Of a stretch of DNA of 64,000 bases, positions 1-10,699 are shown piece after piece. The translations under genes and the position numbers were made by a program. The DNA is from Phycomyces blakesleeanus NRRL 1555(-) (lineage: Eukaryota; Mucoromycota; Mucoromycetes; Mucorales; Phycomycetaceae), in NCBI RefSeq assembly GCF_001638985.1, contig NW_017265136.1, forward strand, positions 864,461 through 928,460, in the 5' to 3' direction. Numbering within the stretch: the first letter of the stretch is position 1; each line of letters begins with the position of its first letter. The notes beneath the pieces were generated by a model. The model saw only the letters and a list, made by a program, of their open reading frames with translations. It was not told where the DNA came from and did not search any database.

Positions 1-948
1 TAAATAATCTCGTTCAGCCAGTGTCGATAGACAGATGCTTGGAAAACAGTGTCCCCGACTACGGGCCAGCCATGTGTGGATTTAAAGTGGTCGAGTGGCT
101 CATGGATGGCATTGAGATCCCCCACCAGAATCACTTGCCGACCATTTGTCAGCATATCATCAATCCGACGCCGCACACAGGCATGGTAATCAGCCTTGTA
201 GTATCCACGATCCCCTTGCGCCTCGTTTGGAAAGTAGATATTAAGCAGAACAAACAGTCCAAAATCTAAAATCAAACATCTTCCTTCACTGTCCAATTGG
301 TCTGGACTATTCATCAATCCATCAAAGAAGTAACCTTCCCCACCATCATTATCATTACAGTCATTGGTTGTAATAGAACTACTACTGGTGGGTTTGTTAT
401 TGCTTTTGAAGCATGGATTGATGGTTTTGGGCTCATTTAGGATGCCTGTGATGCCTTCTTCGGCTTGAAGAGGTACAAGTGGCTGTTTAACGTAGACAGC
501 CACCCCAGAATAGCCTGGTTTGGTTTTTGAAAACGAAAAATAGGCGTCGTAGCCAGGAACCAATGCCACGTCTTGGGTTAGTTTTGTGGGCTGGCACTTT
601 ATTTCCTGAAGGCTAAAGTACAAATAGATGTGTAAATCACGATGTTTAGTGTTCAAGAAGAACGCAGTTCAAAGAAAATAATAATACTTATAATTATAAT
701 CAGTGATAATGAATATAGTTTTTTCTATATTGTTTTCTTTAATGTTAAAGCTACTTGCCAAATGATATCAGCCTTCATAGTGGCAAACATTTCCTGTATT
801 AAAATACATGAAATCCAATCAAAGAACCTTCTAATGACCTTATTATGATTATGGTTGCTGTGTTTACTTTGTGAGACTTTTTCTTTGACCATGGGTAGTA
901 ATTCAGTGCAGAAGTTAATCCATTGATGTTCCATGTCAAGATGCGCAT
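1..948 (-). CDS. APN2: AP endonuclease 2 (Apn2/APE2, ExoIII family), 5' part
   Basis: Class II apurinic/apyrimidinic endonuclease of base-excision repair, a nuclear Mg-dependent phosphodiesterase of the ExoIII/EEP fold. The gene runs off the left edge. Exons read 948-868, 793-759 and 612-1. Exon 1 starts with MRILTWNINGL, the family's N-terminal metal-site motif. Exons 2 and 3 join to give ADIICLQEIKCQ, which holds the catalytic Glu. Further on come SKTKPGYSGVAVY, the NIYFPN segment and VGDLNAIHEPLDH with the catalytic Asp and Asn. The second intron (758-613) has a GC donor (GCAAGT). No GT donor keeps the Cys-Leu-Gln-Glu motif. Between GITGIL and YFFDG there is an insertion rich in Asn, Ser and Thr, common in fungal Apn2. 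PCNA-binding and zinc-finger ends would lie outside the window. APE2 rather than APE1 is inferred from the start at the motif without a leader. Confidence 0.9.
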
Positions 949-1454
949 TGTGATCAAGTTTATGATTTAGCTGCATGTACAATCTACATGGACATTATAT
1001 ACATCTTTCTATGCACACGTGCATATGAATACATATACATATATAGGTGGATGAGTGCAATACATTGTCCGATTATATATCTATATATTTATCTATACCT
1101 ATATATCTTTATGATATGGTATATGATATACGATATATGATATATTGATGAAATAATGGTATTTTGTACATAGATTATTTTACTTTATTAAAATAAAAAA
1201 AGAATAAGAATAATAGGGATAGAGAGAATGCCTAGAATCCATTAACAAGCTAGACGCATAGTAAATGAATGTGGAGGAGATTATGGTTACTGCTGTAACG
1301 GCTATTATATAAATTACTAATAGTAATAAAAGTCATAAGGAGGATTTCTATAGTTGTGCTGAGTATTTACTTGTGGTATTTTTAAAGAGTGAAAGTAAGC
1401 TAATGGTAAATTATGTTAATAATGAAAACAATGATTTCTTTTTTCTTTCCGTGA
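949..1454. other. intergenic, AT-rich
   Basis: This stretch lies between the 5' end of APN2 and the 3' end of the next minus-strand gene. It carries short TA-rich repeats around 1020-1150 (variants of ATATACGATATATG). I see no supported gene. It should contain the APN2 promoter. Confidence 0.6.
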
Positions 1455-2150
1455 TTATTGTGGTGAGAGGAATGATGATGATGGTGATACTGATACTGTA
1501 GGGTCTTCCATATCAAATACTGCCCCATCATCATCTTCTGAAAAGCTATTTGCTCTACTCAAGAAGGCTCGTTTTTCAAGACTTGTTATGAAGTCAGGTG
1601 TCATTGGTGCATGTGTCATGGAATTTGGCCAGGGAACGGGTACATAGTGGGGTATGCTTCCGACCACAAAGTCTGGTAACTGCATTGGATAACTGAGCTT
1701 TCTTGGTGGACGGGTTGGGATAACAACAAGAGGTGAAGATACTATTGATGCCATTTGTGATGATGGTTTTGGAATTGTTACTGGACTATGTCTGTTTACC
1801 GAGGATGTAATAGAGTCGGATGTTGTGGTTGGTGCTGTTGTGGTTGGGGTATCGTCAAAGAAGGCATATTGACCAAGTGTTTTTGTTGGTGTAGGTAAAT
1901 GGCTGCGAGCTCGACTTTCGGTCATCTTTGGAGAGCAGGATCCAAGAGAGAGAACCAGGTTAGGCTTTGTGGTGAGATGAGAATATTTTGGTCCCAACAT
2001 CTACTACTTCTTCTTTTTTATATAAGAAAATAAAAATTGATGATAAAGGTAGTTTGTTTGTGTGAGTTGTGAAAGACAAATAATTATAGATACATTATAT
2101 TTATATTTGTATACCTTTTGCTTTTGGGTGAAGGAATTGGTATTTCCCAT
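1455..2150 (-). CDS. Ser/Pro/Thr-rich protein with N-myristoylation-type N-terminus, unknown function
   Basis: I do not recognise the family. Two exons are proposed: 2150-2115 and 2000-1455, joined over a GTATAC...GTAG intron, giving 193 residues. Exon 1 encodes MGNTNSFTQKQK. Gly2 with Ser6 fits the N-myristoyltransferase consensus (MGxxxS), so the protein may be lipid-anchored at a membrane. The body is low complexity and Ser/Thr/Pro-rich, with a run of TPTTTAPTTT, a proline-aromatic patch (SIPHYVPVPWPNS), an acidic patch (SEDDDGAVFDMED) and basic-Ser sites typical of phosphorylated disordered proteins. No membrane segment is seen. The alternative is a single-exon protein starting at Met in position 2000 (181 residues), which would lose the myristoylation signal. 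The spliced model is favoured because the 5' exon is in frame and its splice sites are good. Confidence 0.6.
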
Positions 2151-3042
2151 GATTAACAGCTGATTGTTGCAAAGTCTAGACAACGGATTATCTATATGGC
2201 TATATTTATATAGTGATGCTTAGTCCAGGGCGTGATCTGCACGGGTTTGTTCGATTGTACAATGAAGAGGATCTTTTCTCTCTCAAAATAAATATAAAAA
2301 GACAATATGGTAACAAGCAGCAGGTCACCAGTACTTTATTGTATCGTATCGTATTATATTCTATTGCTATCATTCTGTATATAAATAAATAAAGAGATGA
2401 CAGGGCTGTAAAAGGAATAACTCCAATTGATCTCTTGGTCTTCTTTAATGATCAAAAGCAAAATTATGCTGCGGAACCATCTATCTCATTCACATAGTCA
2501 AGGTCAAGGGTACAATAAACAGGCTTATTTGGCATCGATTTTGATACTATTGCTCTCTTGTATTCATTATTGCATGAATTAGATTTTGTGCACAAACACA
2601 CCACAGACACACTACAGACATACTACAAATTACAGCAGTTACAAGTGCAAGTACAAGCACAACGGAAGATACAAAGACAGCATCATTATTAGCATCATTA
2701 TCATCATCGTGAACGGCAAAGACAACGAACTCCCCGGTTCTCCGTATCAACATTTATCAAATGCCAAATTGTTTATTAATATACCAACACCAATAATAAT
2801 GACATTGTCAATCTAACCTTTCTATACTTGACACTATAGATGACTAGATTCATTCTGCTTTATCTATTCATCTATCGACCTATGTTTGATTACTAATGAT
2901 AATGAAGTATCCTTTATAGTTTTCTCGCAATCATAACCATAGCAACACCGAAAAATAAAACGAAATAAAACAATAGGAATCATTATTGTTTCTTGTTTTA
3001 TTTATTTATTCTTATAAAAATGATATTAAAATATAATGTATC
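2151..3042. other. intergenic
   Basis: About 0.9 kb between the start of the putative myristoylated protein gene and the stop of NAA38. It holds short open frames without conserved features and an ATCATTATCATC-type stretch near 2690. I see no supported gene. Confidence 0.5.
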
Positions 3043-3362
3043 TTAGGTGAACATATCAAAATCACTAATTGTTTCTGTTTCAATTTTTGTGAGATGAGCC
3101 CCAGGAATCATTACACTTCCTACTAAACGTTCCTCAGCTAGTATTATTCCCACATAATTTTATGTTATTAGTTGTCTGTATATTAGCTATCTAAGTAGAG
3201 CTCACCTCCTCTGTACTCATTAGCTTGAGACAATATAATATTCTTTTGCTTGTCAATGCAAACAAACTTGCCAATGAATACCCTTCCATCTCTTATGCGA
3301 ACTCGAGTCTTTTGGTTTAAATATCCTTCAAGTTCAAGTATATTGCCTTTTTGGTGTGTCAT
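3043..3362 (-). CDS. NAA38: NatC auxiliary subunit Naa38 (LSMD1/Mak31), LSm domain
   Basis: Auxiliary subunit of the NatC N-terminal acetyltransferase, which acetylates nascent proteins starting with Met plus a hydrophobic residue at the ribosome. Two exons, 3362-3206 and 3137-3043, give 83 residues, typical for this small LSm-fold protein. The Sm1 part reads TRVRIRDGRVFIGKFVCID followed by NIILSQANEY. The Sm2 part, restored by splicing, reads ERLVGSVMIPGAHLTKIE, which matches the RxxGxxMIPGxHI signature of Naa38. The intron (3205-3138) has a GTGAGC donor and a CTAG acceptor. Without splicing the frame stops after six more codons and loses Sm2. It is divergently arranged with AHA1, with starts 600 bp apart. 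Catalytic partners Naa30 and Naa35 are not in the window. Confidence 0.85.
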
Positions 3363-3961
3363 TGCTTTTATATAAATATAAATATATATATATATATAAA
3401 AGCAAAGATAATAGTAATGAGGAGTTTTTCCCTTATTATTATTATTATTATTATTATAATTATTTTACATATATAAAAAGCAATATAAAATAAAAATAAA
3501 AATGTGTGGTGCGATTCCCCAGTCACTCTTGGAAATTTCCATTGGGTTCGATGTCCTTTTTCTAATATCTATGTATTTTTACCTACAAACCCTTGGTCAA
3601 TTTATATCCTACGCACACGAATATATATATATATATATATATACGAGTGAGTGAGTTAATGGAATAAACAAGTATTATATATTGTATATATTATAGAGAG
3701 AGAGAAAAGGTTTATAAAAGTATGCAAATCCAGCGCACATACACACACACAATTTATATATAAATATAAATAATATATATTATATAAAATATTGTATAAT
3801 ATTGTATTTTGAATTTTTTAATTTCCTTTTCTTCTTCTATTTTCTTCTTCTGCTTCTTCTTCTTGCTCTTCTTCCTTTCTAGCTGTTGCTGCTCTGTGCA
3901 CTTTGTTGTATTTTCTCTATAGCAAAAAATAAAAAGCCAAAAAAATAAATAATATTTTATC
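3363..3961. promoter_or_regulatory. divergent intergenic region NAA38 / AHA1
   Basis: A 599-bp region between two divergent starts, so it must hold both promoters. It contains (TTA)n near 3435-3460, (TA)n near 3385 and 3625, and a run of CTTCTT-type pyrimidine repeats at about 3825-3880 upstream of AHA1, the kind of polypyrimidine tract often found before fungal starts. Confidence 0.5.
3531..3540. promoter_or_regulatory. possible heat-shock element half-pair
   Basis: GGAAATTTCC reads as two inverted HSE pentamers (nGAAn, nTTCn) about 430 bp upstream of AHA1. Aha1 genes are heat-shock induced in fungi, so the location makes sense, but only two units are present and there is no third pentamer. 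A chance palindrome cannot be excluded. Confidence 0.2.
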
Positions 3962-5846
3962 ATGTCTAACTGGAAAAACGTTAACAACTGGTGAGATTTT
4001 TTTTCTATAATAGAAATCCATAAAAGAAAGAAAGGCAGATAACAAATCAATATATAGATAGATAGATAGATAGATAGATAGACAGGTAGACAAATCGAAT
4101 GCGTGTGTGTGTGTCTGTTTATTTCTTTTTTGGCTTATGTCATATATATTAATAATTTATTTATTTTATTTATTTGTTTTCTGTAATAATTGTATGGACA
4201 CACAAGGCATTGGTAAGTTGACATAAACAAATAATAATAAAAAATGAAGAAAAGTGCTTAATTGGGCCTTTGTATTGATTTGCAATGCAATGAAATGGAA
4301 CAATGCTCATCCTTTTTCATAACAGGGTCAACAAGAACTGTGTAAAGTGGGCAGAAACTTACTTTACTGACAAGATTGTTGGTACCGAAGTAACAAAGGA
4401 CAAGACCACTGTCAAGATTACCAGTCTCGATGAACTCACCGGTGATGTTGACTTGAACCAGCGTAAAGGAAAGCTAATCACCATCTTTGATGTCGCATTG
4501 ACCTATGGCTGGAAAGGTACAAACTAAGAGAAGAAATCATTAAATATACATGTAATTGGTATAATTGTTAAGGATCAAAGGAAAGAAAGATATATTCAAT
4601 ATATAACATTATATGCAAAAAATATTAGGTACTTTGGAAGATGGCACCGAGGTTTCTGGAAAGATCTTTATTCCAGAGGTTGCACACGATACTGATTCTG
4701 ATGACTATGTGGTGGGGTTCTTTTTTTTTGTTTTGTTTTGATTTCTATTCACAAATTTCAATTGTAATTTTTTTTATTAATTTATATTTGTTGTAATCCC
4801 TAGTTTGATGTCACCATTGATGATGACAAGCCTGCCAAGCAAGTCGTCCGTGGTCTGATTAGAAAAGAATTGGGTCCTATCTTGGCCGAGAAGCTTGCCC
4901 GTTTCTCAGACGATTTGATCAAGCGTAAGTTTATATACCAAAGCTTCCAGATGATTTATATGCTAATAGTAATAATATTTATTTGTAGAACACAGCTCGG
5001 ATGTCTACATTGATCCTTCACAACTGGGTCAAGCTGCTCCTCCCAGAGCTGCCCACCCCAACACTAAAGAACACTCTGCTACTCACATCAACAACACCTC
5101 TTCTACTACTGGTGCAGCAGCCAGTTCTGCTTCTGCTCCCAAGAAGGTCAACACTACTACTATCAAGGATACAGTTGAATTCTTGACCTCTGCTAATGAA
5201 CTGTACAACACTTTGTTGGATCCTGGACGCGCATCAATCTGGTCTCGAGGACCTGCCAAGATTTCCGACAAAGTTGGTACCAAGTTTGAGTTCTTCAATG
5301 GAAATGTAACTGGCGAGATCCTTGAATTGGTAAAAAAGCTTTTCTCTTTCTCTTTTTCTTTCTTTTTTGTTCTTGTTCTTGTTTTTGCTCTTGTTTTTGC
5401 TTTCTTAAAGAAATAATAATAATATGTTTATCAATTTCCTTTATCTATATATATGTGTATGTATCTTTGCATGTTTTCAATGTCTGTGAACTGTGAATCT
5501 TAGGAAATTGGCAAGAAGATTGTCGAGTCTTGGCGCTTGAAGTCATGGCCAGAAGGTAATTTTAATTAATATATCTAGAGACGAAGAGGATGGCAATATG
5601 TGTGAAAATATATGTGTAGATTACATGTGCTTACTTCATTTATTTTATATAACTATAAATATTATGATAATGGCAGGTCATTATTCGACTGTTACTCTTA
5701 CATTGGAGCAGAGCAGTGATTGTGTAAAGTTACACATGCAGCAGACTGGTGTCCCGGTTGGAGAAGAAGAGTTGACCCGAAACAACTGGAATGGATACTA
5801 CTGGAGAGCAATCAAAGAGACCTTTGGTTTTGGTGCCAATTTTTAG
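3962..5846 (+). CDS. AHA1: activator of Hsp90 ATPase Aha1
   Basis: Cytosolic Hsp90 co-chaperone that binds the Hsp90 middle domain and stimulates its ATPase. Eight exons are read: 3962-3990, 4207-4212, 4326-4516, 4629-4711, 4804-4924, 4989-5329, 5504-5555 and 5677-5846, giving 330 residues against about 350 in yeast. The N-terminal domain starts MSNWKNVNNWHWVNKNC, the signature needed for Hsp90 stimulation. Its second Trp-His-Trp part comes from a 6-nt microexon (GCATTG). A Ser/Thr/Ala-rich linker covers about residues 150-200. The C-terminal AHSA1/START-like domain follows and ends in NNWNGYYWRAIKETFGFG, the usual end of Aha1. All exon junctions are in frame and flanked by GT/AG. Confidence 0.93.
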
Positions 5847-7387
5847 AGGACAAATATTATAAAAATGAAGCAGAAGCAGAAGAATATATATATATTTAAA
5901 AAGAAGAAGAATAAAAAAAAATAAAAAACATAAAAAAAAATACATATTCACTCACAAACAAAACCCATACAAAATCATACAATAAATTAAAATAAAAGAA
6001 ACAGTTGGTTTATGTATTTATATACCTAATAGTTATGTTGTATGTGTATAAGAGACGCTCTTGGCTTATACAAGTAAGTATATATAGTATCGTTTGTATT
6101 TAATGTGAACACAACCACAAGAAAATTGCGCCGTGTTATTTTATTCATTGGAATTTAACATAATGGTATCGGCGTCGATTAACAAAAGCCAGAAATCTAT
6201 CGAGACTTATGGGTAAGATCCTTAATAAAAGCTAATGTTTTTTCATTATAGCTTTAAAATTTACCAATTCTGCTGCTCTTAGCTTTTAAGTGTAAAACAT
6301 ATAACATGTCTTTTGTTAATCTCAACTGTATTCGGGATATCGCTAATCCCAGGAGTGATATCTACACTGTGATTGGAACCAATATTTTGATCATACCAGA
6401 CTAATACTATATGCTAACTTGCTCTCGAGAGTCTAATAATCATATCTGGTCCCTAACAATTTACTTTAATTAGAGATAGTGTCTGTGGACTTGTGACGAT
6501 TTAACTACTAGTTAATGAGTATTGCACTTGTATACTCGAAAATAGACATTATTGGCAAAATAGGTATGGTAGGAGAGACTCTATTTGGGTGGCTAGATCG
6601 AAAGCTGCGAGAAATCTTTGATAGATCAGTTTCTTTTGGTTGAAAGACTGTTATTGTTGTTGTATTTGGTAATTTATTGCACCTTTTCTCAGTTGACAGC
6701 ACTACACTTTACAGCACCAATTGTCTAAAATCCTCAAATTTATTTGTAGTATTATTTGGGTACAAGTTATGGGAAGTATTCAAAGCTTACGAGCCAAGGA
6801 AGATTATGCGATAAAGAGATGGCGTCTCTTTTCACAGTAGCATTAAATACTATAGCAGCTAAACCAATAACTGGAGCTGATATCCAAATCCTTCAAGGTA
6901 GAGTTACCCACACAAGCTCTGAAAATTTGATGGGAGTCAGTACTGCGAGAATAGCTTTACCCTTAAGCCTTGGCACTCGAAAAAACAATTAATCTGACAG
7001 CAGTAAACAATGATACTAATAGTATACTTGGTTAATACAAATGTATACACTCAGCAGCTAAATCAGCACATATTCACAAGCTTGAATACTAAAGATCCAA
7101 TTTCGGTTTTTTTTATCGAGTAACAAGATATTACAGAGATAACACTGTTATTTTTTTTAAAAAAAAAACTATGTATCCTTCCAAGGAACATATAAACCAA
7201 TATATTATCCAATAGCTGATGAAAATGCTTTTCCAGAACAAAAGAAAATTAGTGCAAAAAATACGATAACTGCAACCATAGACAAAGTAGATGGATTTTA
7301 AATGGGGTATCCGGAATATTAGAACGAATTGATTATGATCAAAATCTTGTACCGGACAACACAGATTTTGAAACATCGGATTATTTT
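5847..7387. other. intergenic, possible transposon relics
   Basis: About 1.5 kb between the AHA1 stop and the giant inverted repeat. A stretch at about 6740-6990 looks weakly protein-like in two frames (for example IAAKPITGADIQILQGR) but has no start or family I recognise. I see no supported gene. It is probably degraded repeat DNA. Confidence 0.4.
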
Positions 7388-7851
7388 TATTATTATTATA
7401 GACAAAGTTAATGGTACACTGTGAGTTGGCTATATAGTCGAAGTATAAGTTCAGCGACAAGAAAATGAATATCTGTAGAAGGACAATTTTAGTAAAGAAC
7501 AAATTAAAGAGATCTAGTTAAATACTTTGGGTCATTTTTACAGACACACCACCGCCACTTCAAAGTTGATTTGAATGAGACACCACACAAATCTGGAACA
7601 GCAAAAATATGGACAGAATTTTTATTTGTCTGCCAAATTAAGGGGACACTTTTGTCCAATTTACACTGTTTTCCAGTTTTCCAATTTTCCAGATTTAGGA
7701 CAATATTTTTGAATGAGCTATACCAAAACCAAACCCCGCCGTGCCATAGTGAACTAAATGAACCACTTGACAAATCCCGAGAGCAGAAATTTGGGACAAA
7801 GTGTGAATTTGCCCATCAAATTAAGTGTACACTTTTGACCAATTTACTGTT

Positions 7852-7887
7852 ATCGGGCTATCGGGCTATCGGGCTATCGGGCTATCG
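7852..7887. repeat. 8-bp tandem repeat (ATCGGGCT)4.5
   Basis: Four and a half perfect copies of ATCGGGCT lie in the left arm and are mirrored exactly at about 19538-19573 in the right arm. Equal copy number in both arms argues for a very recent duplication or for homogenisation, since such arrays change length quickly. Confidence 0.85.
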
Positions 7888-8214
7888 TGATTCAGGATTA
7901 TATTTTTGAATGAATGCCTCATTAGAAAATACACCTTGTCTACCTTACCAAGGAACACAAGTATAATAAGACAGCTCTCAAGTGTAATATAGTAGTACCA
8001 AAAACATTATTAATAATATTTTTTAAAGACAAATGTAAGATCAAAATCAAAGAGACAAAACATAAAGATAATATCAAAGTCAAATGAGATCAAAATTTAT
8101 TGTTCAAAGATTTTTATAAGGGGAATATAAGTTAAGTTAAATTAAATTAAGTATACTAAGATATTCCAGGCCATGCTAGTCCAGTCGAGTCCAGTCGGTT
8201 TCAGTCAAGTCCAG

Positions 8215-8720
8215 TCGGTTTTTTTTTGGTCCATTTGATTTCTCTTTTGATCTTTTTTTTTGTCCGTTTTTTTTTTATTTTTTTTTGTCCAGTCAATATA
8301 AGCTAAGAGTGATAGGAGGAGGAGGATTTTGGTATTGAAAAATAATAAAGGGGATAATTTGGACTTTTTGTTTTTTTTCTTGTTTTTTTGATTCTTTTTT
8401 TGATTCTTTTTTTTTGTCCAGTCAATTTCACGGAATAGTAATAAGAGAATGATTTTGATATTGAAAAGAATAAAAAAGATAATTTGGACTTTTTGATTTT
8501 TTTTTTGATTTTTTTTTGTCCAAACACAGCACACATAATAAAGGGGATAATTTGGACTTTTTGATTTTTTTTTTTGATTTTTTTTTGTCCGAACACAGCA
8601 CACATAGTAAAGGGGATAATTTGGACTTTTTGATTTTGATTTTTGATTTTGATTTTTTTTTTGATTTTTTTTACTTCTTTTTTTTGTCCAGTCAATCTCA
8701 CATAATAGTAATAAGAGAAG
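8215..8720. repeat. T-rich degenerate tandem array
   Basis: Several related blocks combine GGGGATAATTTGGAC, a T-rich spacer of TTTTTTTTGATT type, and a TTTTTTTGTCC end followed by either CAGTCAAT or AACACAGCACACATA. Anchors recur near 8350, 8478, 8545 and 8618. Translations are Lys-rich on the minus strand and Phe-rich on the plus strand, with no protein features, so apparent long frames here are artefacts. Confidence 0.7.
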
Positions 8721-8976
8721 AGGGTTTTGATATTGAAAAGAATAAGAGAAGGGGGTTTTGGTATTGCTCTTTTTGCTCTTTCTGTTTTTTTTGAGCTTCT
8801 TTTTTTGAGCATTTTTTTTTGTTTTTTGTTTTTGATCAAAGACTTCATTTGCTTTGTATGTATATATGTAAAAAGGGATTTCATACCTTGTCTTAATCCA
8901 GAGTCTTGTTCCAGTTCGCAGCTTTGCTTCAATCCAGGTCCAGGTTCCAATGCAGAGTTCTTCCGGTTTGTTCATC

Positions 8977-8987
8977 TTTTTTTGCTT

Positions 8988-9045
<58 letters not shown>

Positions 9046-9052
9046 TTTTTTG
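8977..9052. repeat. poly(T) tract broken by GC dinucleotides
   Basis: Runs of 8-14 T are separated by single GC pairs (GCTTTTTTTT units). It is a homopolymer-type low-complexity tract, likely part of the reason the matching region of the right arm was not assembled. Confidence 0.8.
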
Positions 9053-9345
9053 AGAGAGGAGGGCTTAGTATATGCCTGTGTGATTTTTGGACAGGACTTA
9101 GTATAGGCCTCAGGGTCGGATTTCTTTTGATCCTTTTAGAGTGGAGGACTTAATGTGCCTGATCATTTCTGATAGGTTTTGGTCTACGCCTCGGTTTTTG
9201 GATTTGATCCTTTAGGAGTGGAGGATTTAGTATATGCCTCGAGTTCGGATTTCTTTTGATCCTTTTGGAGAGGAGGACTTAGTATATGCCCGTTTTTTTT
9301 ACAGGACTTAGTATAGGCCTCGGATTTGGTTTTTGGTTTTTGGTT
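9050..9345. repeat. degenerate tandem repeat, about 60-130 bp spacing
   Basis: Recurring blocks of GAGGACTTAGTATATGCC and GGATTTCTTTTGATCCTTTT appear at about 9055, 9110, 9220 and 9270. They are imperfect copies of a longer unit. No coding features are seen. Confidence 0.6.
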
Positions 9346-9513
9346 TTTCTTTTGGAACTTGCTTTTGGAACTTTGCATTGGACCCCTTCTTGGAAATCAA
9401 CTTGGCCTTGAGACTTGGAGGTACAACCCAGATTTTGGACTTTGATAGAAATGCGCCTCTACTTTTGTATGTATATATGTATGTATATAAGTGTGTATAT
9501 GTATGTTTGTATG

Positions 9514-9575
9514 ACTATGACTATGACTATGACTATGTGTGTGTGTGTATTTGTGTGTGTGTGTGTGTGTGTAAG
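9514..9575. repeat. compound microsatellite (ACTATG)n and (TG)n
   Basis: Four copies of a GACTAT-type hexamer run into a TG-rich dinucleotide tract. This is simple-sequence DNA in the left arm. Confidence 0.8.
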
Positions 9576-10055
9576 AAAGAAATAGAAAAATAGAAATTGT
9601 GTGTGTTTGTGTGTGTATGTATTTGTCTACTTCTCTAATTGTGTACTTCTCTATTTGTTTGTATATGTTTGTGTGCTAGGACTAGTACTAGAACAGTACT
9701 TGGACGGTGTTTGGACATTTGGACATTTGGACTTGGAAAAGACTTGGAATTGGACTTGGACTTGGACTTGGACATAGCAATGTACCTTGGCTTGACTATT
9801 TTGGAGATTGTACTAGTGACTATGGGGCTTGATCTGAGATAGAGAGATAATTGTAAGCATATTTTTTCTCTGGTAAATATTGTTCTGGTTGTTTTTTTTT
9901 CTGCTTTTTCTTTTTTTTTGTATCTTTTTTTTTCTTTTCATTTTCTTTTTATATTTTTTTTTCTTTGTACTTCTTTTCTTTTTTGACTATCTATCTTGAT
10001 TTGGCTTTGAATCTTGACAGTGACCTTGAGGGTCTCTGAAAAGCCTTTTTTCTCT

Positions 10056-10600
10056 TGCGCGCATTTGGAGCCTGTATTGTAGCAATACAAAGTACAATTA
10101 GTCTATGTCTTGATATATTTCACCCTTTTTCCCGACACTTACATTAGCCTTTCTTGTGGGCCGGATTGATGTTTGCTCTGGCGCCTACTTTGGCCTTTCT
10201 TGTGGGCTGGTTTGCCCTTTTCTTCTGGCACATACTTTGGCCTTTCTTGTGGGGCGGTTTGCCCTTTTCTTCTGGCACATACTTTGGCCTTTCTTGTGGG
10301 CTGGTTCGCCCTTTTTTGCTGGCTCATATTTTGGCCTTTCTTGTGGGCTGGTTCGCCCTTTTTTGCTGGCACATACTTTGGCCTTTCTTGTGGGCCGGTT
10401 TGTCCTTTATCTGGTGCGCACTTGGAGTCTGCATTGTAACAATACAAAAACAATTAGATTATGTCTTGAGATATTTTGGTCCTATTCCCGACACTTACAT
10501 TTGCCTGTCTTGTGGGCCGGATTGGTCTTTGCTCTGGCGCATACTTTGGCCTCTCTTATGGGCCGATGTGGCCTTTTTGCAGGCGCCCATGTTGGGCTTC
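10056..10600. repeat. tandem duplication of a unit containing a minisatellite
   Basis: A longer unit repeats. The block with GCGCATTTGGAGCCTG, then AGCAATACAAA, a TATGTCTTGA stretch and CCCGACACTTACATT occurs at about 10058-10150. It recurs, slightly diverged, at about 10412-10502. Each copy is followed by CTTTCTTGTGGGCCGG-type minisatellite units, with a short array in the second copy. The offset is about 355 bp. Confidence 0.7.
10148..10428. repeat. 47-bp minisatellite, about six units
   Basis: Units start CCTTTCTTGTGGGCTGGTTT and recur at 10148 (shorter), 10194, 10241, 10288, 10335 and 10382. The unit has no stop codon in several frames, so long open frames run across the array on both strands: hydrophobic on the plus strand (FLVGWFALF-like) and Lys/Gln-rich on the minus strand. 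Because 47 is not a multiple of 3, each reading cycles through three frames, which argues against a selected protein. Confidence 0.8.
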
Positions 10601-10699
10601 TGGTGAGCCTTATCGGCTTTCGACGAGGTGTCTTGAGGACACGACATAGCCGACAATTTTGCGGCAGAAATGGAACCATCGGGTTCCCCAGCAGAAGCA

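Noticed and set aside
3534..3560. GGGTTCGATGTCC as a tRNA T-arm/box B
   Set aside because: No acceptor-stem partner, no box A and no cloverleaf could be formed around it.
7131..7502. MFFTKIVLLQIFIFLSLNL as a signal peptide of a secreted protein
   Set aside because: The sequence is AT-rich, diverges at the inverted-repeat boundary, and what follows has no conserved features; chance is more likely.
8205..8975. Lys-rich open frames of 215-256 codons (minus strand) and Phe-rich frames on the opposite strand
   Set aside because: They are read across T-rich tandem repeats, with overlapping long frames in several phases and no domain-like sequence.
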